Below, in pieces: positions 17,935-26,577 of a DNA stretch of 64,000 bases. The notes beneath the pieces are model-generated. The model had not been told where the DNA came from, did no database searches, and saw only the letters and a program-made list of their open reading frames with translations. Position 1 is the first letter of the stretch. The number at the start of each line of letters is the position of its first letter. Origin of the DNA: Fusobacterium necrophorum subsp. necrophorum (lineage in GTDB: Bacteria; Fusobacteriota; Fusobacteriia; Fusobacteriales; Fusobacteriaceae); assembly GCF_004006635.1 (NCBI RefSeq), contig NZ_CP034842.1:1674001-1738000 (forward strand). The letters run 5' to 3'. The translations under genes and the position numbers were made by a program.

Positions 17935-20415
17935 ATGATACTGGATTTTAAAGAAATAAAAAAAGAAGATGTATTCATTGCGGGAGGAAAGGGAGCGAAT
18001 CTCGGAGAAATGGCTGCTGCCAAAATAAATGTTCCCAATGGCTTTGTTATCACGGCAGAGGCATATCAAGAGTTTTTAAAAGAAAATGGTATTGATGTTC
18101 TGATTCAAAATAGAATTCAAAAAGCAGGAAACGATGAAAATATTTTATTAAATATGGCTGATGATTTTAGAGAAAAAATAAAGTCCGGAAAATTTCCGGA
18201 AAAATTGGAGAAAGCAATAAGAGAAAAATATTGTAATCTGGGAGATAGTATAAGAGTTGCCGTGCGTTCATCGGCAACCATGGAAGATTTACCGGATGCG
18301 AGTTTCGCAGGGCAACAAGATACCTTTTTAAATGTACAAGGCATAGAAAATGTATTAAATCAAGTACGGAATTGTTATGCCTCACTTTGGGGAAATAGAG
18401 CTGTAAGCTATAGATTCCATCAAGGCTATGATCAAAATGCGGTTTCTATTGCAGTTGTCGTTCAGGAAATGGTAGAGAGTGAAAAAGCAGGAGTTTTGTT
18501 TACTGTGAATCCTGTGAACAAAAAAGAAGATGAAATGCAAATCAATGCCAGTTTTGGCTTAGGGGAAAGTGTGGTAAGCGGAAGAGTAACCGCAGATAGT
18601 TATATTGTCGATAAATCAGGAAATATAGTGGAAATACATATCGGTAGTAAAGAAACACAGATTATATATGGCGATCAAGGAACCATGGAAGTGGCAGTCA
18701 GTGCCGATAAAAGAAAAAATCGTGCATTAAACGATAGGGAGCTATCTATGCTTATAACATATGGATTGGAAATAGAAAAGCATTACGGGGTACCTATGGA
18801 TATTGAATGGGCTATTCAAAATGACGTTGTGTATATTTTACAGGCGAGAGCGATTACTACATTGAAAAATGCTGTAAATACTATAGCAGAGGATCATTTC
18901 GTGGAAAAATATACAAAGGGAAAAAAAATAAATAAAAGTACACGAGAAATAATGGCATTCCTTTTGGAAAAAATACCCTTTGCACATAGAGTCCTTGATT
19001 TTGACTATTTAACGGCAATCAACGATCAGAAAATGAATATTTTACTAGAAGCCGGAATCGTTTTACCAAGAAATCCAATCATAGATGACGATGGCATACA
19101 AACTTTTTCTGATAGGGGAAAAAGAATCAATAAAAATATATTTCAATTTTTTAAGCTTTTGAAAGAGATGAAAGATTTCCATGCTTGCTCTGATAAATGC
19201 AAGGATTTTTTGAAGAGATATCAAGCTGAAATAGAAAAAATGAAGGCTTTCAATTTTGAGAATATGACATTAGAGGAAGGTAAAAAGTTCATGGAAGAAA
19301 GCTATATTCTCTTACAAAAACTTGCTTATGACAGATTTAAATATGCTTTATTCCCCTCCGTTTTAAATAACAAGAAATTTGATAAAATAATAAAAAAAAT
19401 AAATAAAAAGTATTCCTCCTTTGATTTTTATTGGGATTTAGAGAATAGAACATCAGTAGTTGCCAATGACATCTATAAAATAGCTTACGAGATAAGAAAA
19501 GAGGAAAGCTTAAAAAAAGCTGTTCTTTCCGGAGAAGCTTTCCGAACATTGTGTGAAAAGTATGAGAAGTTTAAACAGATAACAGATAAATTTATGGAAA
19601 ATAACGGCTTCAAATCCGATTATAACTGTTATTGTTTGGCTGCAAAAACATTTATGGAAGAGCCTGACAGATTGCTAAATATAGTAAGACCGATATTAGA
19701 TGCGGATGAAAATAGCGATAAGAGGGAGGAGGCGAAAGACTTTTCTAACTTGATGAAAAGTATAGAGGAAATTTATGGAACTCAGTATCCGGAGATAGAA
19801 AAACAAATAAAATATTTTCGACATTTTCATGTGGTTCGTGAAGAAAGTCAATATCTTTGGGAAACTTTATTTTATTATGTAAGACAATGTGTAAAAAGAA
19901 TCAATACCATCCTTCTTGGTGATGTAAATTATGAAGTCGGAGTCGCCAATCTGTTTTATAGAGAACTCTTGGAAGCAATGGATAGAGGAAAGCTAAATGA
20001 AGCAGACAAAGAAAAAATAAATAGGAGAAATGAAAAATTTCCTCTGGCAATGAAAGTATGGGATGCTTCCAAGTTGTTAATTTTTAAAACAAATGGAGAT
20101 GTTCTAAAAGGAGTAAGCGGAAGTGTCGGGATTAGCGTTGGAAGAGTGTGTGTCATCAATAGTCCGGAAGAATTTTATAAAATGAAAAAAGGCGATATAT
20201 TGGTTTGTCATTTTACAGATCCCGAATGGACTCCCTTATTTAAATTAGCAAGTGCTGTTGTAGCAGATACCGGATCCGCTTTAAGTCATGCCGCAATTGT
20301 CGCAAGAGAGTTTAATATTCCGGCAGTTCTTGGAGTAGGATTTGCAACTACAAAATTGAAAGACGGAGATACCATAGAAGTGGATGGTAATACAGGTATT
20401 GTAAAGGGTTGTTAA
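17935..20415 (+). CDS. PEP-synthase/rifampin-phosphotransferase-like dikinase
   Basis: 826 residues. N-terminal ATP-grasp domain (GGKGANLGEMAAA near the start; VRSSATMEDLPDASFAGQQD), a variable middle region (about 320-720) and a C-terminal swivelling phosphohistidine domain with the catalytic histidine in TGSALSHAAIVARE (H785). The order ATP-grasp, middle, His at the very end, without the C-terminal PEP/pyruvate TIM barrel, is that of rifampin phosphotransferases and other PEP-synthase-like enzymes rather than true PpsA or PpdK. It would phosphorylate a small substrate using ATP. Downstream of tetR and one base before a MATE gene, suggesting drug or toxin modification plus efflux. Rifamycin specificity is not shown. 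Confidence 0.75.
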   Translation: MILDFKEIKKEDVFIAGGKGANLGEMAAAKINVPNGFVITAEAYQEFLKENGIDVLIQNRIQKAGNDENILLNMADDFREKIKSGKFPEKLEKAIREKYCNLGDSIRVAVRSSATMEDLPDASFAGQQDTFLNVQGIENVLNQVRNCYASLWGNRAVSYRFHQGYDQNAVSIAVVVQEMVESEKAGVLFTVNPVNKKEDEMQINASFGLGESVVSGRVTADSYIVDKSGNIVEIHIGSKETQIIYGDQGTMEVAVSADKRKNRALNDRELSMLITYGLEIEKHYGVPMDIEWAIQNDVVYILQARAITTLKNAVNTIAEDHFVEKYTKGKKINKSTREIMAFLLEKIPFAHRVLDFDYLTAINDQKMNILLEAGIVLPRNPIIDDDGIQTFSDRGKRINKNIFQFFKLLKEMKDFHACSDKCKDFLKRYQAEIEKMKAFNFENMTLEEGKKFMEESYILLQKLAYDRFKYALFPSVLNNKKFDKIIKKINKKYSSFDFYWDLENRTSVVANDIYKIAYEIRKEESLKKAVLSGEAFRTLCEKYEKFKQITDKFMENNGFKSDYNCYCLAAKTFMEEPDRLLNIVRPILDADENSDKREEAKDFSNLMKSIEEIYGTQYPEIEKQIKYFRHFHVVREESQYLWETLFYYVRQCVKRINTILLGDVNYEVGVANLFYRELLEAMDRGKLNEADKEKINRRNEKFPLAMKVWDASKLLIFKTNGDVLKGVSGSVGISVGRVCVINSPEEFYKMKKGDILVCHFTDPEWTPLFKLASAVVADTGSALSHAAIVAREFNIPAVLGVGFATTKLKDGDTIEVDGNTGIVKGC

Positions 20416-20416
20416 T

Positions 20417-21793
20417 ATGAGTTCAAAAAATGAAATAGATCAAAAAGAATTGACAAGATTAAATATTTTAAATAAACCAATATTGCCTTTGCTGATAAGG
20501 ATGTCAGTTCCAACAATCATTGGAATGTTAATCGTGATGATTTATACTTTGACAGACACATTTTTTGTTGGACTTTTAGATAACAAATCCATGACAGCTG
20601 CTATCGGTGTCGTATTTAGCTTTGTAAGCATGATTCAAGCTGTCGGCTTTTGGTTTGGCTATGGTAGCGGAAATATTATGTCTAAAAAACTTGGAGAACA
20701 AGATGACAAAGAAGCTGCCGTGATATCTTCTCTAGCAATTGCTTTTTCGATTTTCATCGGATTTCTGATCACTGTTTTTTCATGGATTTTTCTGTTGGAC
20801 CTATCGAAATTTATCGGTGGAAATGCTTCCGAGCATTTGCTTAAATTTACGATGGAATACTTGAAAGTAATTATCATCGGTATTCCATTTAGTTTGTATT
20901 CTACGACTCTTTACAATCAACTACGACTTTGTGGAAATGTGAAAGATGGAATGATAGGCTTGCTTTTGGGTATATTTAGTAATATGATATTGGATCCGAT
21001 CTTTATATTTGGACTGAAATTTGGATTTGTTGGAGCCGGATATGCAACGTTAACCGGACAAATAGTGAGTTGTATTTCTTTGACTATCTTAGCAAAAAGA
21101 AATGAAAGTTTTTCCATTTCTTGGAAAAATGTAACCTGTAGTAAAGAACGTATCTATCATATTCTCGTGGGAGGAATGCCAAATTTTTCGAGACAGGTGA
21201 TTACAAGTATTTCCTTAGTTTTATTGAACAGAGTGGCGGCAAGTTATGGAGATAGTATTATTGCAGCATTCACTGTAAGTTCAAGGATTGTTGCCATCGC
21301 TTATATGATTATGATTGGATGGGGGCAGGGATTTCAACCCATTTGTGCAATGAATTATGGTGCGAAAAAATATGATAGGGTTCAATCAGCTTTTACATTG
21401 ACAGTTGTGGTAGGGACTATATTTTTAATACTATCTGCAACATTGTTATACCTTTTTTCAGAACATTTTATTAGAATGCTGTCAAAAGATGATGAAGTCA
21501 TTTTGATAGGCGTACAAATACTCAGAATGCAATGTATCTCCATGCCGCTTTTAGGATATTTTGCAGTCAGCAGTATGTTAATGCAAAACATAGGGAAATA
21601 TTTTTGGTCATTGTTCATCTCCATTTCAAGGCAAGGTATTTTTTATATTCCTCTATTGTACTTACTTAGCAATTTCTATGGAGAATTTGGAATCTATTTA
21701 TCACAACCTGTTTCTGACGTATTTTCTTTTCTTTTAGCCGTTTTTATTGTTCATAGAAATAATAAAAAATATATTACAGAAAAGTCTTCATAA
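20417..21793 (+). CDS. MATE-family efflux transporter
   Basis: 458 residues, the usual family length, with twelve predicted membrane segments. MATE signatures are present: PTIIGMLIVMIYTLTDTFFV in helix 1, WFGYGSGNIMSKKLGEQD, and WGQGFQPICAMNYGAKK in the second half. It starts one base after the phosphotransferase stop, so the two are co-translated. Probably exports a drug or metabolite using a sodium or proton gradient. Intact, in contrast to the truncated MATE gene at 9296-10216. Confidence 0.88.
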   Translation: MSSKNEIDQKELTRLNILNKPILPLLIRMSVPTIIGMLIVMIYTLTDTFFVGLLDNKSMTAAIGVVFSFVSMIQAVGFWFGYGSGNIMSKKLGEQDDKEAAVISSLAIAFSIFIGFLITVFSWIFLLDLSKFIGGNASEHLLKFTMEYLKVIIIGIPFSLYSTTLYNQLRLCGNVKDGMIGLLLGIFSNMILDPIFIFGLKFGFVGAGYATLTGQIVSCISLTILAKRNESFSISWKNVTCSKERIYHILVGGMPNFSRQVITSISLVLLNRVAASYGDSIIAAFTVSSRIVAIAYMIMIGWGQGFQPICAMNYGAKKYDRVQSAFTLTVVVGTIFLILSATLLYLFSEHFIRMLSKDDEVILIGVQILRMQCISMPLLGYFAVSSMLMQNIGKYFWSLFISISRQGIFYIPLLYLLSNFYGEFGIYLSQPVSDVFSFLLAVFIVHRNNKKYITEKSS

Positions 21794-21849
21794 ATATAAA
21801 AAAGTACTTGACAAAATACTATCCGGATAAAAAAGAAAGAGTTTATGAG

Positions 21850-21891
21850 ATATATCTAAAATTTAAGAAAATTTTAGATATATGCTATAAT
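21850..21891 (+). promoter_or_regulatory. Extended -10 promoter with a 15-bp palindrome upstream of ibrA
   Basis: ATATATCTAAAATTT (21850-21864) and AAATTTTAGATATAT (21869-21883) form a perfect 15-bp inverted repeat with a four-base spacer. The extended -10 TGCTATAAT (21883-21891) overlaps its right edge. A repressor bound here would block initiation of the ibrAB transcript; as RNA it could also fold into a hairpin. Confidence 0.5.
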
Positions 21892-21970
21892 ACATATGAA
21901 AAGTTTTTTATCACAATAACTTTTCAATCAAGTATTTATCAATTACGTTTTTTGGGGGAGGTAAAATGTT

Positions 21971-23245
21971 GTGGGAAAAGTCTATGTAGTAAAGAATGTC
22001 TATGATGCTACCATTGAAAGATTAGAAAAAATTTTTTCAGAAAATTTTGCCGTATACTTTTCATTTTCTGGCGGTAAAGACAGCTCTGTTATGTTACAAT
22101 TGGCAAATCTGGTTGCGAAAAAGAAAAATAAAAAATTTGATGTATTATTTATTGATTTGGAAGGAAATTATAAATATACCATTGAACACGTAAAGGAGCT
22201 CAGAAATTTAAGTCAAATTGATGAATTTTATTGGGTTTGCCTACCATTAGTTTTAAGAAATTCAGTAAGTCAATTAAGTACCCATTGGCTTTGTTGGGAT
22301 AAAAGACAGAAAGAATTTTGGATAAGAGATATGCCTAAAGATTGTATCAATGAGGAAAATTATCTTTCTAAATACGGCTGGGATTTTTTTATAAGCGGTA
22401 TGCAATTTGAAACATTCATTGTATCTTTTGCAAAATGGTATCAAAAAAACCACGACAAACCAGTTATGTGTGGTGTTGCTATTAGAACAAATGAAAGTTT
22501 TAATCGTTTTAGAGCAATTGTATCCCTCAGAAAAGAAAAATGGAAAGATTGTAATTGGACAACTCGAGTACAAACTCCATGGAATCTTCCAATTTATAAT
22601 TTTTATCCTATTTATGATTGGGAAACAAGAGATATATGGATAGCCGTTTCTAAATTTGATTTGAAATATAATAAATTGTATGAACTACTTTACAAGTCTG
22701 GACTATCTATTCACGAGGCAAGGATCTGTCAGCCTTATGGAGATGACCAAAGAAAAGGATTAAATCAGTTTAAAGCAATAGAACCGGAAACATGGTCAAA
22801 ACTTTTAATAAGAGTTGGGGGAGTCAATTTTGGAAACATTTATGCTAAGAGTTTAGCTCTTGGGTATATGAAGTTGGAAAAACCAAGTCATTTAACTTGG
22901 CAAGAATACACGATTTTTCTCTTAGAGAGTATAGGAATCAAAAATTATGATTTAATGATTCACTATGCAAGAAAAATTGAGAGATTTATTGAGTGGTATG
23001 AAGTGAAAAAAAGTATGCCAATGCGGGACTTTGGACCGAAACATTTAGAATCTCAAAAGAAAATAGCTTCATGGAGAAGATGTGCAAAAATGATCTTAAA
23101 AAATGATTATTATGGCAGAGGATTATCCTTTTCTCAAACGAAACGAGATGATGCCGAATTAAAGGCAATGTTGGAAAAAGATGAAATAGAAAATAAAATA
23201 ATATATTTTAATGAAAGGTTGGATAAAAGTGATGCAAAAAGTTAA
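21971..23245 (+). CDS. ibrA: IbrA-like PAPS-reductase-family protein (DUF3440)
   Basis: 424 residues. An ATP-pyrophosphatase PP-loop is present (FSGGKDSS, about residues 32-39) followed by LFIDLEGNY, and the rest matches the long IbrA/DUF3440 family (WETRDIWIAV, ARICQPYGDDQRKGL). The GTG start follows GGGGGAGG; the nearby ATG at 21966 is out of frame. In E. coli, IbrA together with IbrB activates eib genes; the enzymology is unknown, but the fold adenylates or transfers sulfur, as DndC does in DNA phosphorothioation. The next gene is the matching IbrB, overlapping at its start. Confidence 0.88.
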   Translation: MGKVYVVKNVYDATIERLEKIFSENFAVYFSFSGGKDSSVMLQLANLVAKKKNKKFDVLFIDLEGNYKYTIEHVKELRNLSQIDEFYWVCLPLVLRNSVSQLSTHWLCWDKRQKEFWIRDMPKDCINEENYLSKYGWDFFISGMQFETFIVSFAKWYQKNHDKPVMCGVAIRTNESFNRFRAIVSLRKEKWKDCNWTTRVQTPWNLPIYNFYPIYDWETRDIWIAVSKFDLKYNKLYELLYKSGLSIHEARICQPYGDDQRKGLNQFKAIEPETWSKLLIRVGGVNFGNIYAKSLALGYMKLEKPSHLTWQEYTIFLLESIGIKNYDLMIHYARKIERFIEWYEVKKSMPMRDFGPKHLESQKKIASWRRCAKMILKNDYYGRGLSFSQTKRDDAELKAMLEKDEIENKIIYFNERLDKSDAKS

Positions 23246-23747
23246 AATTTTGGCGATGGAAACAAAGTTAGTCCCTATAGATGAAGTTTATGCTAATGAT
23301 TATAATCCTAATATAGTGGCAGCACCTGAAATGAAATTATTGGAAATTTCAATTATAGAAAATGGATTTTGCTATCCAATAGCAGTTATAAAAGATGAAA
23401 ATAACAAGTATTGTATCGTAGATGGATTTCATCGCTATATGGTTGCAAAAAAATTAAATATAAAAGAAATACCGGTAGTTATTTTAGAACATGACATTGT
23501 TAAAAGGATAGCTGCAACGATTCAATTTAACCGTGCGAGAGGAACACATCAAGTTTTAGATATGTCCAAAATAGTTATCAGGTTGGTTGGAGAAGGAAAG
23601 ACAGATACAGAAATTGCAGAAATGTTGGGAATGGATGGAGATGAAGTATTTCGATTGAAACAACTCTCCGGTCTCAAGGAAGCATTTAAAAATAAAGAAT
23701 TTTCAAAGTCTTGGGAAGAATTCACAAAAAAATATGAATGGGATTAA
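23232..23747 (+). CDS. ibrB: IbrB-like ParB/Srx nuclease-domain protein
   Basis: A ParB/sulfiredoxin-fold N-terminal domain (VPIDEVYANDYNPN, ENGFCYPIAVIKD, YCIVDGFHRYMVAKKL) and a helix-turn-helix-like C-terminal part (TDTEIAEMLGMDGDEVFRLK). About 172 residues, as in IbrB. The start may be ATG 23232 (with AAAGG 12 bases before) or the in-frame ATG at 23211. It overlaps ibrA, so the two are co-translated. IbrA and IbrB act together in E. coli. Confidence 0.85.
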   Translation: MQKVKILAMETKLVPIDEVYANDYNPNIVAAPEMKLLEISIIENGFCYPIAVIKDENNKYCIVDGFHRYMVAKKLNIKEIPVVILEHDIVKRIAATIQFNRARGTHQVLDMSKIVIRLVGEGKTDTEIAEMLGMDGDEVFRLKQLSGLKEAFKNKEFSKSWEEFTKKYEWD

Positions 23748-23780
23748 TATGAATAAAATGAGTTAAAATAAATCTATTAG

Positions 23781-23894
23781 AAAGGAAATATTCATAATTC
23801 AAGTGAGAAAACAATTACAAGATATATAGAAGATATTCCTGATGTTCGATATATTGGAAAAGAGAAAAGTGGACACTGGGAACTAGATGAATAA
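23781..23894 (+). pseudogene. Short remnant downstream of ibrB
   Basis: The frame reads NIHNSSEKTITRYIEDIPDV and then GKEKSGHWELDE to a TAA at 23892. No ATG, GTG or TTG start is available after the stop at 23778, so it looks like the 3' end of a lost gene. Not recognised. Confidence 0.3.
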
Positions 23895-23952
23895 GGGGAA
23901 GTTAATTCAGATAAGAAATACTTTAAAAATTAGGAAAGTGAGTTGAAAGAAT

Positions 23953-24303
23953 GTGCATGATATATGGAATCCGTGGCATGGTTGTGTAAAATGCAGCGAA
24001 AGCAACGTAACATTTGTTTTTTGTGGGACAGGAAGACGTTTTGTAAAAGATAACAGACTGTATAAAATTGAGAAAAATTTTTTACAAAGCCAACAAGCTT
24101 TTAAATCCGGATTGAATTTTCAAGGAAAGCCGATAGAGTTTAAACTTTACGATAAGTGGGGGCGTATTGTTTCCGACGAAGAATTATATAAGCCATATTA
24201 TAGAGAGCGTTGTCAAACTTGCAGTATGAAATTGATATGCAATGGTTGCAGTCAATGTGGGAAATGCGACTCTTTTCCTAAAAACAGAGGAGGTCAAATA
24301 TGA
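23953..24303 (+). pseudogene. DUF5131 (phage Gp37/Gp68-like) gene with an internal deletion
   Basis: The first 16 residues, HDIWNPWHGCVKCSE, are the family N-terminus, and from NVTFVFCGTGRRFVKDNR the sequence is the family C-terminus (FKSGLNFQGKPIEFKLYDKW, ending in a cysteine cluster CQTCSMKLICNGCSQCGKC). Family members usually have about 250-300 residues, so about 150 residues of the core are missing while the frame is kept. GTG start at 23953. The stop overlaps the macrodomain start (ATGA at 24300). DUF5131 proteins resemble radical SAM enzymes; this copy is probably inactive. Confidence 0.65.
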
Positions 24304-24838
24304 TATATAACATAGGGAAAAGCAGTATTACTTTACAAATTACCGACATTACGAAGCTGGAATGTGATTGCATTGTAAATGCAGCGAATAAGACTTTGTT
24401 AGGTGGAGGAGGAGTGGATGGAGCCATCCATCGAGCAGCAGGACCCGAACTGCTCCAAGAATGTTATCATTTACACGGATGTAATACCGGGGGGAAGCTA
24501 AAATAACAAAGGGATATCAATTAAAAGCAAAATGGGTTATTCATACAGTAGGACCTATTTATTCCGGAAAAAAAGACGATAGTCTCATGCTGGGAAATTG
24601 TTATTGGAATTCTCTGAATTTGGCAAAGGAATCTTGCATTCACAGCCTTGCCTTTCCGGCAATTTCCACAGGTGCCTATGGTTATCCGGTTCAAGAAGCA
24701 AGCTATATTTCCATATCCACCATTTTAAAATGGTTACAGAAAAATCAAGATTATGAAATGCATATTATTTTAGCTTGCTTTAACGAAAAATTTTATGAAG
24801 AATACCGAAAATCTTTCCAAAAAATAGTCTCAGAATGA
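24300..24838 (+). pseudogene. Macrodomain (ADP-ribose-binding) protein, frameshifted at a G tract
   Basis: The first frame (24300-24506) has [31 protein letters not shown], written in parts: [20 protein letters not shown] is the ADP-ribose-binding loop. At G6 (24489-24494) the frame shifts; the second frame continues [20 protein letters not shown], then SLAFPAISTGAYGYP and ILACFNEKFYEEYRKSF. With four or seven G the two parts would join into one normal macrodomain protein of about 180 residues, so this is a slipped-strand frameshift, possibly reversible. AGGAGG precedes the ATG. It is translationally coupled to the DUF5131 gene. Confidence 0.8.
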
Positions 24839-24923
24839 AAAAGGGGAAGTTTACAGAAAACATGGATGTATCATACATGATATTGAGAAGTTCTTATCAA
24901 GAGGTTTTGAGAAAGAAATAAAA

Positions 24924-24959
24924 AAGCTCCAGATTTTTTTCTTCGGAAATCTGGAGCTC
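24924..24959 (-). terminator. Intrinsic terminator of a leftward transcript
   Basis: AGCTCCAGATTT and AAATCTGGAGCT form a 12-bp stem; on the minus strand it is followed by TTTTTTATTTC. It ends the orphan transcription unit that starts near 25335. Confidence 0.7.
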
Positions 24960-25335
24960 ATCATATCACTTCTTCTATTTCAAAAATTTTGGAATCACCT
25001 CCGTATATCATTTTCATACGATTCTATCTTGATAAAAATTCGATTCCTCAAATTTGCCCTTATTTTTCTTTTTCGTTCCTATCTTTTTGGGAATCCTTCC
25101 CAGAGTGAAATAAAACAATTCTTTGAGAAATCCGGTTTCATACTATCCGAAACCATCTATACAATAAAGTTTCCGTCACAAATACTTTATAATAAATTCC
25201 CCCATTTAAGCAATTTTCACTAGAATCGTTTTTAAAATAACTTTTTTCAATTTTTAAAGCTCATTAGCGTTAGCACTGATTTTTCTATTTCTTTTTTTCA
25301 TCTCCTTGCATCGGACTCACCTTCCTTTTAATTAC
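24925..25335 (-). ncRNA. Orphan transcription unit of about 410 nt, possible small RNA or small-peptide gene
   Basis: A strong leftward promoter (next entry) and the terminator at 24924-24959 define a transcript with no normal gene. Two tiny frames lie near its 5' end: MQGDEKKK (25285-25311), preceded by GGAAGGTGAG, and the overlapping MKKRNRKISANANEL (25254-25301), preceded by AAGGAG but too close to the ATG. No riboswitch class was recognised. Downstream of the terminator the next gene is on the other strand, so this is not a leader of a known gene. Confidence 0.45.
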
Positions 25336-25339
25336 TATT

Positions 25340-25368
25340 TATATACCTTCATTTTTTTATTTTGTCAA
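25340..25368 (-). promoter_or_regulatory. Promoter of the orphan leftward unit
   Basis: On the minus strand TTGACA (25363-25368), a 17-base spacer and TATATA (25340-25345). It lies just after the end of the ATP-grasp gene, in its 3' region. Confidence 0.6.
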
Positions 25369-25376
25369 TAGTTTTT

Positions 25377-26339
25377 TTATTTTTTTACCAAAATTTTTTT
25401 AGTTAGAAGATAATCTATGTTGCGATAATAATTTTCTACTTTTTCTTCCTGTAAACCGGATACCTGTCCATCTCCAAGTTCAATGATGATAAGTTCGCCA
25501 TTTTCTAAAACTCCCAGGTCTATCGTAAAAAAGTTACTTTTTATTTTATGAATATATTTTGTAACAAAATTCTCTATTTTCTCTTTATTTATTTTTTCCT
25601 TGCGAATCCAATATGAAGAAATAGAGATAATTTTTCCAAGTAAAATCACAATTCTATATTCTTCCGATATAGGTATAGCACTTTTTTGATGAAGTCCTAG
25701 AGATTTTAAACTTATAAATTCTCGAAAGACAATACCGCCAATAAGACTTTCACCCTGTCTATGAATGAAATTTTCTATTATTTTTCTTTTGTATTCCATA
25801 TTCTGATGAAAAGGGATAAAAAAACTATCCTTCCATTCATATTTTCGACTTTTTACATAATCTTTAATGATGGCATCTTTTTTTACCTCCTTTAATATTT
25901 TAACTGCTTCTTCTATGGAATTATCGGTTGTCCAATATGATTTTGGAGTTTCCGGAAATACTTCATCGTACCATTTTGGTAGTAAATGACAGTAGTTATA
26001 TTCTTCCGGGGAGTTCACTAAAAAGATTTCTCGTTCCGATAATTTTTGATAAAAGTTTTTATAGAGTTCCGGTTTCATCATCCAACCTCGATAAATAGTG
26101 AATCCTTTTATTTCTTTTTCAGGAGGTTGGAATAATTTTAGATTTCCAAGCTCCAATTCTTCATATTGGAATAATTTTAGATTTCCAAGCTCCAATTCTT
26201 CATAACTGAATAGAGCGACATTAAAACCTAAACGCAAAGCCAAGGCGTATTCTTTTTCATAATCTGGATCCACTGTTTTATTTGATAATGGATGATTGCA
26301 AAATATAAAGTTGATTACTTCTCTATTTTGGAATTTCAT
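25377..26339 (-). CDS. ATP-grasp domain protein (DUF4343-like)
   Basis: 320 residues. The C-terminal half has ATP-grasp features (DAIIKDYVKSRKYEW, GGIVFREFIS, SEEYRIVILLGKII, FTIDLGVLENGELIIIELGD with the metal-binding D and E). It would be an ATP-dependent ligase of an unknown substrate. Residues 46-71 contain YEELELGNLKLFQ twice in tandem, a 39-bp exact duplication at DNA level (26127-26204) that keeps the frame. Strong ribosome site GGAGG. Monocistronic, between the symporter gene (divergent) and the orphan transcript. Confidence 0.75.
   Translation of the reverse strand: MKFQNREVINFIFCNHPLSNKTVDPDYEKEYALALRLGFNVALFSYEELELGNLKLFQYEELELGNLKLFQPPEKEIKGFTIYRGWMMKPELYKNFYQKLSEREIFLVNSPEEYNYCHLLPKWYDEVFPETPKSYWTTDNSIEEAVKILKEVKKDAIIKDYVKSRKYEWKDSFFIPFHQNMEYKRKIIENFIHRQGESLIGGIVFREFISLKSLGLHQKSAIPISEEYRIVILLGKIISISSYWIRKEKINKEKIENFVTKYIHKIKSNFFTIDLGVLENGELIIIELGDGQVSGLQEEKVENYYRNIDYLLTKKILVKK
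26127..26204 (-). repeat. 39-bp exact tandem duplication inside the ATP-grasp gene
   Basis: Copies at 26127-26165 and 26166-26204 are identical and in frame, adding 13 residues to the protein. Confidence 0.95.
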
Positions 26340-26405
26340 ACTTCCTCCTTGTATAATGAAAATACAATAAAACTATATTTCCATTTGATTTGTTTTCTAC
26401 TCAAT

Positions 26406-26434
26406 ATTATACCGAATTTTACGAACAGTTACAA
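26406..26434 (-). promoter_or_regulatory. Promoter of the ATP-grasp gene
   Basis: On the minus strand TTGTAA (26429-26434), a 17-base spacer and TATAAT (26406-26411). A short hairpin, CTTGTAT-ctt-ATACAAG (26442-26458), lies upstream. The rest of 26340-26570 holds nothing recognised. Confidence 0.55.
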
Positions 26435-26577
26435 TTGGCTTCTTGTATCTTATACAAGGCAATAGAAATAATGGAGTTCGATACTCTGGAATAATAAGGA
26501 CAGAGAAAAGTAACATGTGGTGTTAAGTAGAATCAGGCGATAACAAAAGCTTTGGAGAATTTTTTCCAATGAAGCAC

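Noticed and set aside
21808..22005. A 65-codon plus-strand frame before ibrA
   Set aside because: It runs through the promoter palindrome and has no ribosome site or family resemblance.
25029..25223. A 64-codon plus-strand frame with a signal-like start
   Set aside because: It lies antisense to the orphan leftward transcript, has no ribosome site, and its composition is that of AT-rich spacer.
24925..25335. A riboswitch such as M-box or cobalamin in the orphan transcript
   Set aside because: Short stretches such as GGTGAG and GCTAACGCTAATGAGC recall such RNAs, but the conserved cores and a regulated gene are absent.
1239..25376. Exact attachment-site repeats at the outer ends of the whole island
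   Set aside because: No convincing direct repeat was found between the rlmD end and the 24.9-25.4 kb region; only the internal domain remnants repeat.
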